DNA from: Tissierellaceae bacterium
Lineage (GTDB): Bacteria; Bacillota; Clostridia; Tissierellales; Tissierellaceae
Length of the DNA: 43,626 nt
NCBI GenBank assembly: GCA_023229175.1
Contig: JALNZV010000017.1
Coordinates: forward strand, 1 to 43,626
Direction: 5' to 3'
In this document: positions 1 to 9,223 of the stretch, in pieces
How the letters are laid out: each line of letters starts with the position of its first letter
Position numbering within the stretch: position 1 is the first letter of the stretch
Position numbers and translations under genes: made by a program
The notes under the pieces: generated by a model
Database searches by the model: none
The model's input: only the letters and a program-made list of their open reading frames with translations
What the model was told of the DNA's origin: nothing

Positions 1-137
1 AAATTGTAGTAAGCGACCCAAAGGTTTACACCGTAGTAAGCACCATCATCAGTACCATAACCACAAGTAACACGATAAGAAGCTTTAAAGGTACGATTAA
101 GACGTTCAATCCTCTGTTTAAAAGGTCTATGGGGGAA
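1..137 (-). pseudogene. Transposase C-terminal fragment (DDE-type), truncated
   Basis: Read on the minus strand from 137 down to base 1, one frame is open and encodes FPHRPFKQRIERLNRTFK, followed by a segment rich in Gly/Tyr that ends in LWVAYYN. The RIERLNRTFK and VAYYN pattern is typical of the last part of DDE transposases, where the catalytic Glu sits near an E-x-x-N motif. In this reading direction a TAA lies at 140-138 and the neighbouring gene starts at 143, so only the tail of the gene remains here; the rest of it would lie beyond the left edge. I cannot assign an IS family or see a terminal inverted repeat. Confidence 0.6.
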
Positions 138-142
138 TTAAT

Positions 143-1495
143 ATGACTGAAAAAAACAATCTTGTTAGAGAAAGACAAGAAAGTAAAAAACTTAAAGAAA
201 TAGAATATACCCGGCCCGATGAGGACAAACCTTATATATTTATAAGCTACGCTAGTAAAGATTGGGAAGAAGTTCTAGAGAATATTGCCTATGAGTTACA
301 TACTAAAAAAGGTTTGAGAATTTATTACGATAGAGCCTTTGATGGGTCTAATAAAAGATGGATAGAGCAAATGAGAGAAGCATTAGAAACGGCTTATTGT
401 AAAGGTATTCTGGTTTTTATAAGCGAGGCTTATATAACCAGCTATGCTACATTGATTGAAATTTTATATAGTCGTACAGAGGCTGTTAGGGCATGGGGGG
501 ATGGGGAAACAGATATTCCCTTGTTTGAGGTATGGTTAGATGGAGAAAAACCTAGTGTTTTAAAGGATAGGTTTAAGAAAGACACAAAATTGGCTAGAGA
601 AACAATTAAGATGGAAGAATATGAATGGCAAGTATATAATAATGTAATTGAGGAAATAGCATCTGACAATGAAAATGAGTTTCAAAAAACAGCAATTAAA
701 CTAAAGGGTAAAGGCAAGGATAAGATTATGAAGTTTAATGTTGCAGTTGCTTTTAGTGAAATGTTAAATGGCCAAGCTATTCCTCTGGCTGATTTTGATT
801 ATTTTTTGACCTCTACAGAAGATACAATTAGGGACACTTGTGGAGATGGAGTTTTTGATGAATCTTATATTAAAAAGGAGATAAAAGTACCTGTCATTCC
901 TGAAGTAAAAGAAGAGGAAAAAATGACCTCAGAAGCAAAAGTAATCCCAAAACCTAACAAGAAAGAGATAGCTCCGGAGGTAAAAAAACAAGACACTGAA
1001 ATAATATCGAAAGCAGCTGAGATTACAATAGGTGAGGTTAGGCAACGATTTGCTAAAGATGAGGAATTTAACAATAGGATTGGGGAAATCCGCAAGAATG
1101 GCCTACCATATGGAGCTAAATCCTATATGGATTATGCCATGGCTGCTGTTCTAAAAGGTTGTAATGATATCAGCGAAGATTTTCAGTTAAATTATTATAT
1201 CAACTCTATAGCCAATCCGGAAATAAAAAAAGATCCAAGTAAAATAGGCGCTACTTTTACATGGTCGTCTAATGCAAGAAAGGCCAAAGGTTTCAAAGGG
1301 TCAGGAAAACTAGATCAGAAGATAAATGACTATTTTGCTTCCTTGCCAGAGTCTACTAGCATAAAAGAATTAATTGAAAAGTTTGAAAAAGATGATAGGA
1401 ATGAATTTATGACGAGGAAAAATAAATTTGCAATCATAGGCTTAGAGAAGTTAATCGAAGCATGGGACGACAAATTAGGGGGGAAAACCATATGA
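143..1495 (+). CDS. TIR-domain protein with uncharacterised C-terminal half
   Basis: A 450-residue protein. Residues 30-145 look like a TIR domain: strand A is YIFISYASKD, a second strand is GLRIYYDR (58-64), and a third is GILVFISEAY. In the TLIEILYSR segment, Glu106 sits where the catalytic Glu of NAD-hydrolysing TIR domains usually lies. Residues 245-300 are Lys/Glu-rich and look like a linker. Residues 295-450 are a mixed helical region (EVRQRFAKDEEFNNRI onward) that I do not recognise. There is no signal peptide or membrane segment, so it should be cytoplasmic. The ATG at 143 follows a GGGGG ribosome site. The stop codon overlaps the start of the next gene (ATGA), so the two are probably translated together. 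TIR proteins may act in antiphage defence by consuming NAD, or as scaffolds; neither role is shown here. Confidence 0.8.
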   Translation: MTEKNNLVRERQESKKLKEIEYTRPDEDKPYIFISYASKDWEEVLENIAYELHTKKGLRIYYDRAFDGSNKRWIEQMREALETAYCKGILVFISEAYITSYATLIEILYSRTEAVRAWGDGETDIPLFEVWLDGEKPSVLKDRFKKDTKLARETIKMEEYEWQVYNNVIEEIASDNENEFQKTAIKLKGKGKDKIMKFNVAVAFSEMLNGQAIPLADFDYFLTSTEDTIRDTCGDGVFDESYIKKEIKVPVIPEVKEEEKMTSEAKVIPKPNKKEIAPEVKKQDTEIISKAAEITIGEVRQRFAKDEEFNNRIGEIRKNGLPYGAKSYMDYAMAAVLKGCNDISEDFQLNYYINSIANPEIKKDPSKIGATFTWSSNARKAKGFKGSGKLDQKINDYFASLPESTSIKELIEKFEKDDRNEFMTRKNKFAIIGLEKLIEAWDDKLGGKTI

Positions 1496-3114
1496 GTTTT
1501 GCATTAATTAACGGCAAAATATACACCATGGACAAGAATTTTTCTCAAGTAGAAGCAGTTTTGATGAGGGGAAATAAGATCATAAAAACTGGTACAAAGA
1601 GTGAAATCTTGTCTATGGCAGATGAAACTACAAATATAATAGATTTAAAGGGGAAAACAGTTTTACCAGGTTTTAACGACAGCCATATGCATCTTGTAAA
1701 CTATGGAAGTTCGCTAATGCAGGTAGATTTAATAGGTGCCCAATCCATGGATGAAATAAAAGAGAGGGTACAGAAATTTATACAAGATGGTGCCATTGGC
1801 AAGGGTACATGGGTGAGGGGAAGAGGGTGGAACCAAGATTACTTTTTAGGGGAAAAGGTCTTTCCCGATAGGTACGATTTGGACAATATCTCAAGGGAAT
1901 ATCCTATTATATTGACTAGAGCCTGTGGACATGTGGCAGTTGCAAATTCTTTGGCACTTGAGTTAATTGGTATAAAAAAAGGCTCCCCCCAGGTCGATGG
2001 TGGATATTTTGATATTGACCAGAAGGGAGAGCCTCTGGGAATATTTAGGGAAAATGCACTTGACCTTTTGTATAGTGCAGTTCCTAGGCCCACAATCCAA
2101 GAGATTAAGGAAATGATGATATTGGCTATGGATGACATGACATCCTGCGGTATAACATCTGTTGGGACAGATGACCTTCAATCGATTCCAGGTGTTGGAT
2201 ATGAAGAAATTATAACAGCATATCTAGAATTAAAACAAGAAGGCAAACTAAAGGTGAGGATTTATGAGCAATGTCTCATTCCCGAGTTAAGTTTATTAGA
2301 GGAATTCATAGGAAAAGGATATAAGACGGGATGGGGAGATGAATTATTTAAAATAGGTCCATTGAAACTCCTAATAGATGGATCCCTAGGGGCGAGGACA
2401 GCTGCCTTAAATGAACCATATGCGGACGACCCTAGTACCAGCGGTATTGTAACTAAAAGTCAGGATGAATTAAATGAAATAGTAAGCTTTGCCCATGACA
2501 ACAACATGCAAATAGCCATACATGGAATAGGTGATAAGGGTATGTATATGTCCTTTGAAGCAATGGAAAATGCCTTAAATGAGAAGCCTGCTGATGACCA
2601 CCGCAATGGAATAGTCCATTGTCAAATAACAGATGAATACCTTTTAAGGAAGTTCAAAGATTTAAATGCCATAGCATATATTCAACCCATATTTATGGAC
2701 TATGACTGGAAGATAGTGAAAGATAGAATAGGGGCAAAAAGAGAAAAGACTTCCTATAATTGGAAGACAATGAGCGATATGGGGATTAACTTTGCCTGCG
2801 GTTCAGATTCTCCTGTGGAGAGCTTTAACGTAATGTATGGTATTTACGAAGGTGTGACTAGAAAGGATATGGAGGGAAAGCCAGAGGGAGGTTGGCTTCC
2901 AGACCAAGCATTGAGCGTAAAAGAAGCAGTACAAGGCTATACAATAAATGGTGCATTTGCCTCCTTTGAAGAGTCGATAAAAGGCTCCATAGAAGAAGGA
3001 AAGATGGCAGACATGGTGGTATTGTCTCAGGATATATTCAAGATTAACCCCACTAAAATAAAGGATGTAAATGTAGACATGACAATATTTAATGGGGAAA
3101 TTGTATTTAAATAA
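1492..3114 (+). CDS. YtcJ-type amidohydrolase (metal-dependent hydrolase)
   Basis: A 540-residue member of the amidohydrolase superfamily, YtcJ/N-substituted formamide deformylase-like branch. It has the N-terminal beta-sandwich strand (ALINGKIYTMDKNF), the metal motif HMH at residues 65-67 after LPGFNDS, DGSLGARTAAL, AIHGIGDKG (His near 344), a following HCQIT, and the Asp of CGSDSPVES. All the expected metal ligands appear present. The C-terminal segment EGKMADMVVLSQD closes the sandwich. The ATG at 1492 is chosen because it follows a GGGGGG site and overlaps the TIR stop by four bases. A longer in-frame start at 1462 would lie deep in the TIR gene. The substrate is unknown; enzymes of this branch cut C-N bonds in amides or N-formyl compounds. 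It converges directly on the minus-strand gene that ends at 3115, with no space between them. Confidence 0.88.
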   Translation: MSFALINGKIYTMDKNFSQVEAVLMRGNKIIKTGTKSEILSMADETTNIIDLKGKTVLPGFNDSHMHLVNYGSSLMQVDLIGAQSMDEIKERVQKFIQDGAIGKGTWVRGRGWNQDYFLGEKVFPDRYDLDNISREYPIILTRACGHVAVANSLALELIGIKKGSPQVDGGYFDIDQKGEPLGIFRENALDLLYSAVPRPTIQEIKEMMILAMDDMTSCGITSVGTDDLQSIPGVGYEEIITAYLELKQEGKLKVRIYEQCLIPELSLLEEFIGKGYKTGWGDELFKIGPLKLLIDGSLGARTAALNEPYADDPSTSGIVTKSQDELNEIVSFAHDNNMQIAIHGIGDKGMYMSFEAMENALNEKPADDHRNGIVHCQITDEYLLRKFKDLNAIAYIQPIFMDYDWKIVKDRIGAKREKTSYNWKTMSDMGINFACGSDSPVESFNVMYGIYEGVTRKDMEGKPEGGWLPDQALSVKEAVQGYTINGAFASFEESIKGSIEEGKMADMVVLSQDIFKINPTKIKDVNVDMTIFNGEIVFK

Positions 3115-3312
3115 TTAAATAATTGCACTGTTTATCCCATGGATTAAGACATCTAAATCTAAATTATAATCCAATGAAATCTTTTCAACTGTATCAAATA
3201 GACAGCTGCACAGGACACATTTTCCTGTAATATCGTCGTAACTGCGAAAAACATCCTCTGTTTCAGGGTGTTTTTCTACTATTTCCAATACTGTCATTTC
3301 CTTTGTAATCAA
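3115..3312 (-). CDS. DUF1858 / redox-disulfide small protein
   Basis: A 65-residue protein starting MITKEMTVLEIVEKHP, which matches the DUF1858 fold (ScdA/RIC N-terminal-like). A Cys cluster C-V-L-C-S-C around residues 32-37 fits the 'hybrid-cluster-protein-associated redox disulfide' subgroup. Its TTG start (3312-3310) has a GGGGG site eight bases upstream on the minus strand; an internal ATG six codons in is the alternative. A TATAAT-like -10 lies upstream on the minus strand. Proteins of this type are found near iron-sulfur or nitrosative-stress genes, but no such partner is next to it here. Its exact biochemical role is not known. Confidence 0.75.
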   Translation of the reverse strand: MITKEMTVLEIVEKHPETEDVFRSYDDITGKCVLCSCLFDTVEKISLDYNLDLDVLIHGINSAII

Positions 3313-3509
3313 TTGATAGACCCCCTTTAAATTTAATCACACAATAATTATACTATAACCCATAAAAAAAGTGTATTATTCCGTTGAGAATTATTTGTTA
3401 GTTATAGATGTGATGGGAATATTTCTGTTCGGAAAAGAATTGTCCTATCTAGTATAGCCTATCCAGAGTAATAGATGCCTTAGACGATAAAAAAGAATAC
3501 ACAAAGTAT

Positions 3510-6500
3510 TTGTGCCAGGACCTTTGGGACAAAAATTCCACTATTCAAATTAATATATTGAAGGACAATAAAATATCAAAGCGAATAATTGACTATTTAA
3601 AGGAGGAATCCATTGAATTATCTTCATTTAAGGCCGATGCTATACTTAAAAACAATAGCTTTGGCGTAGTTTTTGATATTGACGGAGTACCAACTTCGGA
3701 GAAAGACCTCTTTTATAGCAAGGAATATTTAACAAACGCAATAAGTATATCCGAACACATAAATGAACTTTCGTTAACAGAAATCATGAATATATTTGTG
3801 GATTTAGCGAGTGCCATTTATTATTTGCACTTAAAAGGGTATTGCTATACATATTTGAATTTAGATAATATATATTTTACATATGAAAAAGGTACCATAA
3901 AACCTAAGCTCAAGGATTATTTTACTTTAATCATTGAAAGCAATTTGTTAGGAAATAATAGTGAACTAGTTAAACCTTCAAAATTAACTCCCGTAGTTTA
4001 CAAAAAATCCCACGGCAATCCCTTCTTTATTATGGAAATAATGCAGGGATTATATGAAAAACAACTGATATATATAAGGGATAATACTGGAGTTTGGTAT
4101 ATCAGAGTGGGGGAAGACCTTAGATACGATAATCTAGATATTCCGGAATCCATCGAACAAGTTTTTCTATACAGATTGGGAAATCTTGATGACAACGAAA
4201 AGTCAATTTTAGATTTAATGTCATTATTCTCAAATCCCATCAATCTTAAGGAGTATGGAAAAGTCTTTAAGATAAATCTAGAGGAGTTGGAAAATTATTT
4301 AAACCAATTGGTTGAGAAGGGCATCTTATCTAAAATGTACTCCGATTATGGGATACTATACGATTTTTTAAATAAGATTTTAAAAGATCTTATATACAAT
4401 AGATTATCTATAGATTTTAGAGTTCAACACCATAAGATTATTGCAGACTATTTGGAAAGGGAATTAAAAGAACTCAAGGAAGAATACTTAGATGAATTGC
4501 TACACCATTTGTATCAATCTGATTGTAAAGAGAGATTAAATAAATATGCCATAATAAATGGAAGAAATAAGCTAAAAATCAAAGACGATAAAACGGCAAT
4601 AAGCCAACTGGAAAAATCACTGTTTTATATGAAATATAATTCTGACGACGATTTATGTGAAATAACCATAGAAATAGCTCGCAGGTATTACAAAATTGAA
4701 AATATAAAAAAGTTAGAGGAATACTTGGGCAAGGCCGAAGACCTCGATGTAAAAGACATCGATAAAATCATAAATATTTACTTAATGAGGGCAGATTACA
4801 AGAGGTTTACCCTAGAATCGAATACTGTCAAGGAACAAGTAGATAAGGTAAGCGTGTTAATAGATAGAGCTACTGATTTTGAAACGAAGCTAAAGTATAA
4901 GTTTTTCTCATCTTTTGGGAAAATTATGGACAAAGACTACGATGCTTCCATAAAGATGCTAAGCGAAGTTATAGAAGAGGCAGGGGATAAATACATCCAA
5001 ATTAAGGGAGAGGCTTATAGATATTTAGGGAGGGCATATAGCAGAAAATATAAATTGGAAGGAGATAGATCCCTGCTGGACAGGGCAGTTCAATCCCTCC
5101 ATGAATCCATACAATTATTTGAAATAACCGAGGACACAAAGGGTCTTAGTTATTCCCTTTTCCTGCTGGGCAATATTGTTTACACCTACTACAGAGATTT
5201 CGATAGTGCCTTTGAGTATCACTATAGGGCCTATGAACTAGGCAAGAAGTACAACTATTTATCAAATGAAATAATGGGGTTAAATAATTTAGGCAACAAT
5301 ATGCTCGAGAGGTACGACTTTAGAATGTATAGAAAATATTCGATGGAGGCCCTGGACAGGTCCTTGGAGATGAATTTTAAAACAAGAATTCCATTAATGT
5401 ACTATCATCTTACCTATGCTTCCTATTACTTGTCAGATTATAGAAGCCTTGAAACCTTCTACAAACTGTCATTGCAAAATCCCTTCTATCGAGAGGATGG
5501 ATATAAAAATACGATATTTTTAAATGTCCTTCGGTTATCTGCTTATGGCGATTACCAAGGTGCATATAATTCCATATTAAAACTTATAGAAATTTCATCT
5601 GCTGGATATCCTGAGCTGGAAAATTATAAAATACTTAGGAAATACTTTATCGAGCTAAAACTGGGTCTAATAGATGAGAATACAGATTATTTCGACGATA
5701 TACTCCAAGGGACATTGTCATTTACTGATACACAATACAAAATATTAAATATTTATAAAACGGTGGTAGAACTATATAAAAGGGGAAGGATACGAAATTC
5801 GCATAAATTATTTAATGCAATGGCGGATACTTTTGACGAAAGCTTTCCTCATGAAATAAAGGCCAGGTATTATTATACCAAAGCTGTAATTTCACATGGA
5901 GAAGAAAAGGTGGGGCTATTAGACCTGGCAGAAAAATCTGCTAAGGCAAATTCAATTAAATTATTGTTAATCAAAATTGCAATAGAAAGAGGTCATGGTC
6001 ATTTTAATAAAAATAACTACATAGCCCTGAGCTATTATATGGATGCTTTGGACAAAATCAACTCTCTTGTCTCCACTATACCACAGGAGTATATACTTTC
6101 CTTTATTAATAATTTTGATTATGAAAACATCTTTAGGAATATGAGTGAAATCAAGATGAGACTATTTAAAAATGACGATAAAATAGAAGTAGATTTTATT
6201 AAGGAGAAATCCTTAAACAAATTGAAATATCTCCTAGTAAGCAACTCCATAAACATAATTCAAAATGAGAGCTTTAAAAAAGAGATTAAGAATATATACA
6301 GTCAATATTATAACGACAATATCTATGCCGAAGGAACCATAGCAAAGGAACTTAAATCAGATTTCAAAGATAACTTGGGATTAGTCCTTAAGTATTTTGC
6401 AAATATTGTTTTGGCCAACAATGGTGCTATAGTAATCGAAGAAGATGGAGAATATATGCCCATTGCTACTCTGCAAGAGGAGTTTGTTGTATCCAAATAT

Positions 6501-7763
6501 ATCTCCATATTGGACGGATCTAAAGATGCTAAGAAACCTATTGGGGTATTAAATAGTATGGATATAGAAGCTGATTTTCCATTGACATATATTTCAATAC
6601 CAATATTAGACGATATTTCCTCTACTAAAATCTTGGCCTATATTTATTTGGAAACGGATAGTATAGTAAACTATTTTAATGAAAAAAGCATAGGTAAAAT
6701 TCAGGAAATGAAGGGTCTTTTGTCTATAATTTTGGAGAACTACAAACTAAAAAAACTTTCTACCTTAGATAAATTGACAGGAACCCTAACTAGAAGGGCA
6801 TTGGAAGATAAAATCAATGAGTCCATTTTACTTTCCAATAAAATGAATGAAGATTTTAGTATAATCATGCTTGACCTAGATAGGTTTAAGTCCATAAACG
6901 ATAGATTTGGCCATTTGACAGGGGATATTGTATTGAAAGAAGTATCAAGGATTGTCCTAGATACATTAGGAGATAAGTATTTCCTTGGAAGATATGGCGG
7001 GGAAGAGTTTATTATTATCTTGCCTAGGATGGATAAGAAAGAAAGTTTTTTTATAGCAGAAGAAATAAGGCTCAGGATTTTCAATGAAAATATTTTACAG
7101 GACAAGGCAGTTGTAAGTGTTAGTATGGGGATATCAACCTATCCTTCAGATAGCGACAATTTAAAAGGGCTGATACACAGGGCGGACCAGGCCCTATATC
7201 AGGCAAAAGAAAGCGGAAGAAACAAAACAATAGTTTGGGAGAAAGAGTTTAATTCAAAATTAAGTTACAAGGAGGATGAAATTAACCTTAATGCAAATAT
7301 TCAAAATTCAAGAAATATTTTAGCCATTGTGGAATTAATCCAATTGATGAATGAAAATATAACCATGGAAGAAAAAATCTATAGTTACTTAGGTAGGATT
7401 ATAGACTCCTTGGAAGTACAATACGGGTATATATTTCTCATTGAAAACAATAGGGTCGTCGAAAAGTTTGGAAGAAGTCGAAATAACGACAAATGGTTGA
7501 AAGGGGTACATTATAATAAAAGCATAGTAAATAATGTAATGAAAAGCAAAGAAGGTAGATTTTTAGTTGACTGGACTGATGTAAATGAAAAGGATATAGT
7601 GATGGGTCTTCCTTTGTGGAATTCTATTATCGCTTATCCAATAGTAAGAAAAAGTCATCTAAAGGCCTTAATATATTTAGTTTCTCCCCTTAAGTTTAAA
7701 GAATTTAATAAAAATGATTACAATATGGTCGATGTGTTTGGCAATATACTAAACATATGGTAA
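3510..7763 (+). CDS. Large signalling protein: pseudokinase/ATPase remnant-TPR-GAF-GGDEF-GAF, probably eroded
   Basis: A 1417-codon frame. Residues 1-150 resemble a Ser/Thr kinase lobe, but LNLDNIYF replaces the HRDxKPxN catalytic loop and LKDYF the DFG motif, so it looks inactive. At about 165 it jumps into KSHGNPFFIMEIMQGL, the C-terminal end of an AAA_16-type ATPase domain; the Walker A and B segments that should precede it are missing. Residues 330-880 are TPR-like helices. A GAF-like region (about 930-1070) leads to a GGDEF domain with LDRFKSIND and GRYGGEEF (near 1165). The inhibitory RxxD site is not visible. A second GAF-like domain ends the protein. Output would be cyclic-di-GMP synthesis. 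The TTG at 3510 has no ribosome site, and the frame stays open and kinase-like back to a TAG at 3450 without ATG/GTG, so the 5' end may be damaged. Confidence 0.75.
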   Translation: MCQDLWDKNSTIQINILKDNKISKRIIDYLKEESIELSSFKADAILKNNSFGVVFDIDGVPTSEKDLFYSKEYLTNAISISEHINELSLTEIMNIFVDLASAIYYLHLKGYCYTYLNLDNIYFTYEKGTIKPKLKDYFTLIIESNLLGNNSELVKPSKLTPVVYKKSHGNPFFIMEIMQGLYEKQLIYIRDNTGVWYIRVGEDLRYDNLDIPESIEQVFLYRLGNLDDNEKSILDLMSLFSNPINLKEYGKVFKINLEELENYLNQLVEKGILSKMYSDYGILYDFLNKILKDLIYNRLSIDFRVQHHKIIADYLERELKELKEEYLDELLHHLYQSDCKERLNKYAIINGRNKLKIKDDKTAISQLEKSLFYMKYNSDDDLCEITIEIARRYYKIENIKKLEEYLGKAEDLDVKDIDKIINIYLMRADYKRFTLESNTVKEQVDKVSVLIDRATDFETKLKYKFFSSFGKIMDKDYDASIKMLSEVIEEAGDKYIQIKGEAYRYLGRAYSRKYKLEGDRSLLDRAVQSLHESIQLFEITEDTKGLSYSLFLLGNIVYTYYRDFDSAFEYHYRAYELGKKYNYLSNEIMGLNNLGNNMLERYDFRMYRKYSMEALDRSLEMNFKTRIPLMYYHLTYASYYLSDYRSLETFYKLSLQNPFYREDGYKNTIFLNVLRLSAYGDYQGAYNSILKLIEISSAGYPELENYKILRKYFIELKLGLIDENTDYFDDILQGTLSFTDTQYKILNIYKTVVELYKRGRIRNSHKLFNAMADTFDESFPHEIKARYYYTKAVISHGEEKVGLLDLAEKSAKANSIKLLLIKIAIERGHGHFNKNNYIALSYYMDALDKINSLVSTIPQEYILSFINNFDYENIFRNMSEIKMRLFKNDDKIEVDFIKEKSLNKLKYLLVSNSINIIQNESFKKEIKNIYSQYYNDNIYAEGTIAKELKSDFKDNLGLVLKYFANIVLANNGAIVIEEDGEYMPIATLQEEFVVSKYISILDGSKDAKKPIGVLNSMDIEADFPLTYISIPILDDISSTKILAYIYLETDSIVNYFNEKSIGKIQEMKGLLSIILENYKLKKLSTLDKLTGTLTRRALEDKINESILLSNKMNEDFSIIMLDLDRFKSINDRFGHLTGDIVLKEVSRIVLDTLGDKYFLGRYGGEEFIIILPRMDKKESFFIAEEIRLRIFNENILQDKAVVSVSMGISTYPSDSDNLKGLIHRADQALYQAKESGRNKTIVWEKEFNSKLSYKEDEINLNANIQNSRNILAIVELIQLMNENITMEEKIYSYLGRIIDSLEVQYGYIFLIENNRVVEKFGRSRNNDKWLKGVHYNKSIVNNVMKSKEGRFLVDWTDVNEKDIVMGLPLWNSIIAYPIVRKSHLKALIYLVSPLKFKEFNKNDYNMVDVFGNILNIW

Positions 7764-7869
7764 GAAAACTAGTGGTATCGACAATTGATTATTTCTTTAT
7801 CCAATTGAAATAGATTTTATCGGTTTTAGACTATAATTTTATCTGATAAAGTGGTAATATATTTTTATG

Positions 7870-7889
7870 GGTCTCGTAAACTAGAGACC
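7870..7889. promoter_or_regulatory. Inverted repeat upstream of ketopantoate reductase-like gene
   Basis: GGTCTC at 7870-7875 is mirrored by GAGACC at 7884-7889, with an eight-base spacer, 26 bases before the start codon. It could be an operator or a short leader hairpin. There is no T-run, so it does not look like a terminator. No regulator is assigned. Confidence 0.3.
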
Positions 7890-7914
7890 ATATAAATATT
7901 AGGGAGTGAGAAGC

Positions 7915-8835
7915 ATGAAAATAGAAAAAGTCAGTATAATTGGGATGGGAGCCCTGGGCACTTTGTTTGGCGGATTTTTAACCAATAAACTGGGAAAGAA
8001 AAATGTAGAATTTATCGTCAATAAGGAGAGGAAAGAAAGATTTAAATCCATGGGTCTCACCAGCAATGGAGAAGTTTGCGATTTCAATCTAGTAGATGAG
8101 GAAGAAATGGGAAGACCAGCGGATTTGTTAATATTTGCAGTAAAGGGAGTAGATTTAGATAGTGCCATAAATTCTGCAAAGAACAAAGTTTCAGAAAACA
8201 CAATTATTATTTCATTACTAAATGGAATATCTAGCGAGGAGTCCATTGGAAAAGTCTATGGCATGGACAAAATCGTATATACAGTGGCCCAAGGTATGGA
8301 TGCCGTAAAAATAGGAAATAAATTTACATATACAAATATGGGGGAAATTTGTATAGGAGTTACAGATGAAAGTGAAGACATGAAGAAAAAACTAGACTCA
8401 GTAATAGAACTCTTTGATAGAACAGGGCTTCCATATACCATAGAGAAGGACATTAACCATAGGCTTTGGAGTAAGTTTATGTTAAATGTTGGGGTAAATC
8501 AGGTGGTTATGATATACGAAGGTACTTATAAAACTATACAGGAGCCTGGGGAAGCAAGGGATATGATGATAGGAGCCATGAGAGAGGCATTGGTACTAGC
8601 CAATAAAGAGGGCGTAAATGTTGGAGAGAAAGACTTAGAAGACTATGTGGATCTTATGGATTCACTAGATCCAGAGGGTATGCCGTCCATGAGACAGGAT
8701 GGCATAGCAGGGAGAGAGACTGAGGTTGAGATGTTTGCAGGTACCGTCCTTAGATTAGGAAAGAAACATGACATACTTACGCCGATAAATCAAGAAATAT
8801 ATAATAAGATAAATGCATATTCTAGTCATTCTTAA
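7915..8835 (+). CDS. 2-dehydropantoate 2-reductase family protein (ApbA/PanE)
   Basis: A 306-residue NAD(P)-dependent reductase. The N-terminal Rossmann motif is IGMGALGTLFGG. The C-terminal helical domain contains LWSKFMLNVGVNQ, which holds the family's catalytic Lys and following Asn. The family reduces 2-dehydropantoate to pantoate in coenzyme A synthesis, but many paralogues act on other 2-oxo acids, so the substrate is not settled. No other pantothenate gene is nearby. The ATG at 7915 is chosen over the GTG at 7906 because AGGGAG (7901-7906) lies eight bases before it. It stands apart from the preceding gene by about 150 bases that hold the inverted repeat at 7870, so it probably has its own promoter. 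Confidence 0.85.
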   Translation: MKIEKVSIIGMGALGTLFGGFLTNKLGKKNVEFIVNKERKERFKSMGLTSNGEVCDFNLVDEEEMGRPADLLIFAVKGVDLDSAINSAKNKVSENTIIISLLNGISSEESIGKVYGMDKIVYTVAQGMDAVKIGNKFTYTNMGEICIGVTDESEDMKKKLDSVIELFDRTGLPYTIEKDINHRLWSKFMLNVGVNQVVMIYEGTYKTIQEPGEARDMMIGAMREALVLANKEGVNVGEKDLEDYVDLMDSLDPEGMPSMRQDGIAGRETEVEMFAGTVLRLGKKHDILTPINQEIYNKINAYSSHS

Positions 8836-8930
8836 ATGCCAAAATATTAACAAAAAATGATTATCCCTTGAGAATTAGGGTATTAAATATTACGGAGTAC
8901 AATAAAAAGCTTATACGAAAGGATGGTTTT

Positions 8931-9122
8931 ATGAAAGCCAATGTCGATAGGGACGAATGTATTGGATGCGGGCTATGCTCAAGTATATGTCCAGAAGTAT
9001 TTGAAATGGACGATGAGAATATAGCCACAGTTATAGCAGATCCTATCCCACCAAATGTGGAAGAACAAGCCATAGAGGCCAAGGATTCTTGTCCCACAGG
9101 TGCCATAAGTATAGAGGAGTAG
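8931..9122 (+). CDS. Single-cluster [4Fe-4S] ferredoxin
   Basis: A 63-residue ferredoxin resembling the Thermotoga type. CIGCGLCSSICPEVF gives three cluster Cys (CxxCxxC) plus an extra Cys before Pro, and SCPTGAISIEE near the C-terminus supplies the fourth ligand. The Cys that pairs with the extra one in a disulfide in the Thermotoga protein is absent here. It is a small soluble low-potential electron carrier. The ATG at 8931 follows AAAGGA, and upstream in-frame codons to 8868 have no matching ribosome site. It is followed by a strong terminator, so it seems to be a single-gene unit, perhaps cotranscribed with the reductase 95 bases upstream. Confidence 0.92.
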   Translation: MKANVDRDECIGCGLCSSICPEVFEMDDENIATVIADPIPPNVEEQAIEAKDSCPTGAISIEE

Positions 9123-9141
9123 GAAATATATTAACGAAATT

Positions 9142-9189
9142 AAGCTGATAACTTCTGCAAAAATAGTGCAGGAATTGTCAGCTTTTTTA
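9142..9189 (+). terminator. Rho-independent terminator after ferredoxin
   Basis: Arms of about 18 bases (AAGCTGATAACTTCTGCA against TGCAGGAATTGTCAGCTT, with wobble pairs and one mismatch) flank a short loop and are followed by TTTTTT. It separates the ferredoxin from the tetR promoter. Confidence 0.85.
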
Positions 9190-9217
9190 TTGACAAAAAT
9201 ATTTAGTATGATATTAT
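9190..9217 (+). promoter_or_regulatory. Sigma-A-type promoter of the tetR-RND operon
   Basis: TTGACA at 9190-9195 and TATTAT at 9212-9217 are separated by 16 bases. It lies just upstream of the palindrome at 9224, so transcription would begin inside or next to the operator. Confidence 0.75.
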
Positions 9218-9223
9218 ATGTTA

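Noticed and set aside
7760..7865. Sigma-A promoter before the ketopantoate reductase-like gene
   Set aside because: A TATAAT is present, but the only TTGAAA lies 21 bases away, too far to claim a promoter with confidence.
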